The notes beneath the pieces were generated by a model. That model saw only the letters and a list, made by a program, of their open reading frames with translations, made no database searches and was not told where the DNA came from. Below, piece by piece: positions 57,477 to 64,000 of a stretch of DNA of 64,000 nucleotides. Source of the DNA: Metarhizium brunneum (lineage: Eukaryota > Ascomycota > Sordariomycetes > Hypocreales > Clavicipitaceae); the NCBI RefSeq assembly GCF_013426205.1, contig NC_089426.1, forward strand, positions 3,100,001 through 3,164,000, given 5' to 3'. The stretch's first letter is position 1; each line of letters opens with the position of its first letter. A program made the position numbers and the translations under genes.

Positions 57477-60286
57477 ATGCTCGCGAGGGCGGTACGGCTG
57501 CCGCGGATATGCCTGGTATGCCGTCTGGGCATACTTCGCCAAGCCGCTGCTGTTCCCATTCGATGCCCATCGAGCCCTACGAACAGACGACAAGTACGAT
57601 ATGCTTCCGATTTTTCGCCGCAGAGTAAGGAGAGAATAGAGGCACTTATATCAGGAGCGCTTGACGATATTGAATCGCATTCCAAGCATAACGGTGTAAA
57701 AAAAAACCGACTCAATCAAAAAAGAAAGGGCCAGCAGCGAGGCGATGTTCATGATGAACCTGCTGAATGGGAACTTGATCCGGGGAAGGACTCTGGCTTG
57801 CCTGACACTGGCGATATGAATGTGACCGAAAAAGCGAATGCCTCTATTAAAAATGCGCCGATTCAAGAAACTGCAACCAGCAAGGAACCATCAACACCTC
57901 CCCGACCGATGTCAATGCCTAGAAGCCAGCCTCATTTCGATACGGAACAGCTGCCCGACGAATTCGTGTACCGTCACAGTCTGGGCATTGACGCTTTGGG
58001 AAAACCTGTCGATGCAATTATTATCAAGAACCCTAACAAAATGAGGGATACTAAGAGGCGAACAACTCGGAGCATGAAGGAAGCTCAACATGTTGATGGG
58101 ACCGTGGCCCGTTTCACTTGGCAGGACGTTATACCCCAAGGGAAAGAACCAGAAGAATCAGACTTTTTGAAAAACATTGAGGAGATACGACCCAAAGACA
58201 CCTTCATTGTCAGAAGGAAAGACTTTGACAAGTTGATTGGTTACCTGGTTGATGGATTCCTTGCAGCACAGCTTCAAACATACTTTGACCGCGCAACCTG
58301 CAACAAGATTTTGGTTCATGCTGATACATATCCGTACTCTTGGCTAACTGAGCAAAGTCCATGGGCCGCTGCCGAGACATTGGATTTGAGCTCGCACAAG
58401 GGGAAGCAACAGCAAGCAGTCGCAATTCTGACTGGAATATGGAAACTGGAGATTCAGGAGCATATAGAAGGAATTGGGAGAACTGTAGTCTGGCTGAAGC
58501 CAGATATTTTCAATCTGATTGCCAGTAAGATCAACCGCGTGTAGTATTAAACTGCTTGGGCTAACATATTCCCACAGATCCCCAAAGCGGCATCATCGGG
58601 AGACTCAGCGCCGATTTCTTGGACAAGTCAAACAAGGAAATAATAACTTCAAGACCAGAAGACTACAGGCTAAGCATCTACGCCCGCAAGTCAACTGTTT
58701 CTACGATTTTGGCACGACTCGACGAGATTGTGCAGACGATAAAATCTCAAACTATTTCTGTTCAGCGAGTAAATCAAGAAAATCTAGAAACATCAGTCTT
58801 AATGGAGCTTGAGAAAATAACAAAGACTGCTTTGAGGTATAATGCAACAACTTCCGTACGTTAAAACTTGTATTACCTCTAGCATGTAGCGAACACTTGG
58901 CTAATGATGATAAAGACGCTCGATGTATCATGGCTCGCCGAAACTGATGTCTCCAACGGAAAGACAGAAGGTCCAGCTGACATTGTTTTGAGATTACTAA
59001 TTGGCCGAGAAACCTCATCACAACACGCAGATGTTCATATTCTTCCGAAAACTCGGCAAAAGAAGGGGGTATTCCTAACCCATCAAAGGGATAAACGAGG
59101 CATGGCTTGGAGAGATAAGCTCCGGTACTGGTCTCGCTACGTCAATCCTATCGGCAAATCGACAGAGGAGACTATGAGTCCGGGCTTCGGCGACAGTATC
59201 ATCCTGGAACAACCTAACGCGTCATCTCTCAAAGAAAATCTTGAAGTCACGGCAGTATTTGGTCACATCCTGCATACCAAACAAAGTATTCGCACAGATA
59301 ATCTGACCAAATCTCGCCGGGTACTTTGCCCAATTATTCCCCATCCTGCCGCTCTTACTTCCATCACAGCCGACACATCTGCTCCCAGTACCCAAAAGAC
59401 AGCCATCGTCCTCAATTTCGCGCCGGAAAGCCCACCAGAAGCCTCCTCCCCAGGCACCTCTCAACTTGTTCGTCTACGGTTACCAATCAGCCCGTTCACC
59501 GACCTATCCAAATTTTCATTCCCGGATGCATCAGTTCTGGAGGCAGTAATGCCGTGGCAAGAAAGCGACATTATGCTTCCGGACAACAGCGTAGACGTCC
59601 GCCTGACTCAAAAGCGACTGGTTCCTCTCGATGCCCATCAACATTCCCTCCAGGCATTTTTGCAAGCTTCCGATTTCAACCTCCTGCAAGGGCGTCTCAG
59701 AACACCCAGTAGAGCCAGCTTTGCTATACCACGTTTCTCATCAATTGAACAGAGCACCTCGTCAACAGACCTAGTTGCAACACCATACATGTTCATGGGC
59801 CTTGAGATCCACCAAACCATCGACATGGAATGGCAATCCCACACCCTTCGCTACAGCAGCATTGAAGCCGGACAGCATGGCGGACAGCAGCAAATGCTAT
59901 CCCTAGTAGCCGGCCCCCCAGGCGACCAAGGCAGTGCTACCACTCAACAATTACAGAGTTTCCTGGAACTGGTTAAGGAAACAGCTTGCGGAGCACACTT
60001 TTCATGGGACCAAGGCTACAGACTGATGAGCGGGCGGTCCGCTGAGCAATTTAGCTGGGATATGATGGACACGGAATATGCCAAACAAGATGCTGCTACT
60101 GCGGAGGAAACAAATCAAGGGTTGGGGCCAGAACACGGCCGCGAGGGCCATGAAGCAGCGTCGCCTCATCAGCCTCAGCGAGCTCTCGACACCACCAAGA
60201 TGAAGAATGAGGTGACGGACAATTCTCAGACGATCCAATCGTTGGATGAGTCGCTACGCAAGACGGAATCCACGACTGATAAATAG
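57477..60286 (+). CDS. SLS1: SLS1-like mitochondrial inner-membrane regulator
   Basis: Three exons (57477-58524, 58578-58855, 58916-60286) encode 898 residues. The start (MLARAVRLPRICLVCRLGILRQ) is a typical amphipathic mitochondrial presequence. The body has the SLS1 family layout: conserved blocks around FIVRRKDFDKLIGYLVDGF, GIWKLEIQEHIEGIGRT, and a C-terminal region with MGLEIHQTIDMEWQSHTLRYSSIE, with a low-complexity tail. Yeast Sls1 is an inner-membrane protein coordinating mitochondrial transcription with translation via Mtf1/Rpo41 and Nam1, and the same role is expected. For intron 2, a 27-nt option (acceptor at 58882) was rejected for a 60-nt one ending at 58915 with a GGCTAATGA branch site. 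Intron 1 (53 nt) removes in-frame stops. Confidence 0.9.
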
Positions 60287-60885
60287 AAACTTGTAAAACT
60301 AGAAGAAAAAATACTTGTACAATAATTAACCAGCATATACACTTTCTAATCAAATGACATCATGAAGACAAGAATAAGCCCCCAGTCAAAGTGGGACAGG
60401 AATACCCCATCCATCAAGTTTAAAGTGTTTCCCCACGATCAAGCGACAGGACCGCCGATGGGTGTTGGACTGCGTATCGAAACTTTGCGATCCCAGCCCG
60501 GCACGGCGGAGTACACGAACGGGTATTGTGCAGACTCTATCGTGCTGTTCGGCAGCAAGTTTTACAAGCATCGACGCATCGAAGAACGGCAATATGCATC
60601 ATATGGAACACATCTCATTCACACGTCACATGGCGCTGGGTTAACAGATTGATTGTTTTTTTTTTGACATATTTTTTTTTGGAATCACTTCTAGACTCTA
60701 TTTTTTTTCACTTCCTTAGCACATCATGAAACCAATCAAACCTTGTTTCTCATTAAATGTGCCACCTAGACAAATAGCCGAGTGCTCATCCATAGCAAAG
60801 TAGATCATTTCGTCGTAGAAGTGAGAACATTACGTCCCGGTATCCAGCCCAAAAAGCAACACAAGATTTCAACGACTTTGATCGC
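60287..60885. other. Convergent 3' region, SLS1 and TEF1
   Basis: 599 bp between convergent stops with clustered T-runs at 60657-60710, suitable as plus-strand termination or polyadenylation context. No gene is seen. Confidence 0.55.
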
Positions 60886-62714
<1,829 letters not shown>

Positions 62715-63588
62715 TTTGAAGGTATTAGATTATTGAGATTTGCAGTGTGTCCTGACGGAAAGTGTCTTGTCAAAAGAGTCAGCAGCTGATATCTTCCATC
62801 CGTCTGCATCAATGATGTTGATGAAGAAGAGGATTGTTGATGAGGACCAACTTACAAATTCGCAGATCGGATGCTTGAACCGGGTATGCGAGACGAGGAG
62901 CGAAAAGAGAGAAAAATTCGCAAAGAGGTGGTGGGAGGAGGAGATTTAAAAAAGGTGAGTGGAGGAGGGGTGGAGTGACTGATGCTGGCTGCGGCGCGGG
63001 GCAACAGAGCAACGAGCACTGAGGGGAGACCACCTTGACCAGCTAGCCCTAACAGGCCAGAAGTTTTTTTTTCTCCCCTCTGGGCTGCACCAAAGTCACT
63101 TGCAAGATTTTTTTTTGCTTTTTAGCGCCATGTTGTGCGTGGCGCAAGCCAATCAGCGGCCTGGCCTTGGCCCGGTGCTTCGTCATGTACCAGATGTACC
63201 TAGGAGTCCTTTACTACCAGTTCACCCGGTCACGATGACGGGCGAGCCTTGGAGGGGCAAAGAGGCCGCTGAGCTTTGCATCAAGGCTGCCCTTGGAAAC
63301 GACAAAGCCGCGGTGATGCACAAGTGAGGAAAGCTATAGGATACGAGTTTTTGACTGGAAAGCCGTAAGCTTATTCGAATATGAAGATGCACCATGAAAT
63401 ACAGCACTTTCTTCCTCTTGGTGCAACGTGGGCGTTGCCGCGCCGCGCCGCACATCGTGATGTGTCTCTCATGCTAAAGCTGCGACAATTCTGCGGACTC
63501 AACGTGGCTTTCTGAGCCCAGAGTTACTGAGATTGGATTTAATAGGACGAGGCTGTCTTTCTCTCAGCGCTTCGAGCCTTGAATAAAG
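62715..63588 (-). promoter_or_regulatory. TEF1 promoter and leader with a likely 5'-UTR intron
   Basis: On the minus strand a GTAAGT donor at 62855 and an ACAAG acceptor ending at 62766, with a CTGAC-like branch sequence before it, predict a 90-nt leader intron, common in fungal TEF1 genes. Upstream lies a C/T-rich stretch (about 62870-63000 on the minus strand), a typical strong fungal promoter element. The rest up to 63588 has no gene. Confidence 0.6.
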
Positions 63589-63678
63589 ATGCCGGCACGA
63601 GGAACCAAGAGCGGCGTCCTCTTGGCACAAATCACCAACAGCCTTCCCTCAACCCTCGTTCATCGTCCGAAAAAGAAG
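63589..63678 (+). CDS. Possible first exon of a gene continuing past the window
   Basis: An ATG at 63589 opens a 30-codon frame (MPARGTKSGVLLAQITNSLP...RPKKK) ending at a GTACAT donor at 63679. The segment is basic and hydroxylated, compatible with a mitochondrial presequence, but I recognise no family. A second exon could not be assigned within the last 320 bp. It may be chance. Confidence 0.3.
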
Positions 63679-64000
63679 GTACATGGCATCTGTTAGCAGG
63701 TACAAAGTGGAGACGAGATTAGAACTAAGGAGAGAAAAAAAATTCAAAGGGACCCCGATTTTCCTGTGAGACAGAACCAGTCAGTTTCATCAATCGTTGC
63801 TGGCGGCCGGAGCTGTGTCTGCCCAACCCCTCCTTAGCGCAAGGCCCAAACAGAAAAAAAAATTTAAAAAATATCAGAAACCCTCTCCGGTACCAAGTTT
63901 GCCGTTGCCAGTAGTCGAGTCGTACTCACTCAGTGTGTGGTTTGTGACGAGACTCGACGGCGTGAGCCACGGCAAACGGTTGGGCAACCTGAGGCCATAG
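63679..64000. other. Right-edge sequence, no assigned feature
   Basis: Contains A-rich runs (63735-63750, 63853-63868) and an open plus-strand frame from 63797 with no motif. I cannot place an exon of the preceding candidate here. Confidence 0.4.

Noticed and set aside
58856..58882. 27-nt intron option in SLS1
   Set aside because: In frame but too short for spliceosomal removal. The 60-nt option ending at 58915 has a branch-like GGCTAATGA and also keeps frame.

Overview
The window reads as nuclear DNA of a filamentous ascomycete, most likely order Hypocreales. The evidence is short introns (about 48-250 nt) with GTANGT donors and CTRAC/CTRAT-like branch sites, fungal-type Zn2Cys6 regulators, fungal housekeeping proteins (ATP12, SEC21, EFR3, RSR1, WHI3, NSE3, SLS1), and a TEF1 gene with an intron-rich 5' end. 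A clavicipitaceous (Metarhizium/Pochonia-like) source is a guess from the look of TEF1, not a demonstrated result. I rebuilt 20 protein-coding genes with exon joins, plus one gene start running off the left edge and one weak gene start at the right edge. I found no rRNA, tRNA, CRISPR array or intact transposon.

Layout. 0-11.4 kb is an accessory block: an HSL-type alpha/beta hydrolase (minus strand), then three plus-strand genes, namely a membrane-type SDR, a type I Baeyer-Villiger monooxygenase (BVMO) with a C-terminal membrane anchor, and a Zn2Cys6 regulator. SDR, BVMO and esterase are the three chemistries of an alcohol > ketone > ester > acid + alcohol route, so this is the best candidate for a co-regulated pathway. 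11.6-18.5 kb holds ATP12 (F1-ATPase assembly), SEC21 (gamma-COP), a small NIF3/YqfO-like protein and a secreted CAP/PRY protein. 22-26 kb holds EFR3. 28 kb holds a PPxY-bearing single-pass membrane protein. 32.7-35.7 kb holds the intron-dense RSR1/RAP GTPase and a second SDR.

35.7-44.2 kb is a gene-free 8.5 kb stretch ending in the CT-rich leader of WHI3 (44.2-45.9 kb). 48.6-54.8 kb holds an unrecognised basic/Cys protein, a second Zn2Cys6 regulator and a MYND-type double zinc-finger protein. 55.3-62.7 kb is a compact housekeeping block: SF3B5/YSF3, NSE3 (MAGE), SLS1 and TEF1.

Points that stand out: a predicted 2-nt internal exon in TEF1, needed to restore the GTP-binding P-loop; an SF3B5 intron directly after the ATG; a 16-bp perfect inverted repeat in the NSE3/SLS1 divergent promoter; a degenerate direct repeat upstream of the cluster regulator; a GC-AG intron in the BVMO gene; and a GTACGGAGTAC-like motif scattered through intergenic DNA. 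All gene functions rest on motif recognition by eye. Exon joins were checked for frame and splice consensus but not against transcripts.
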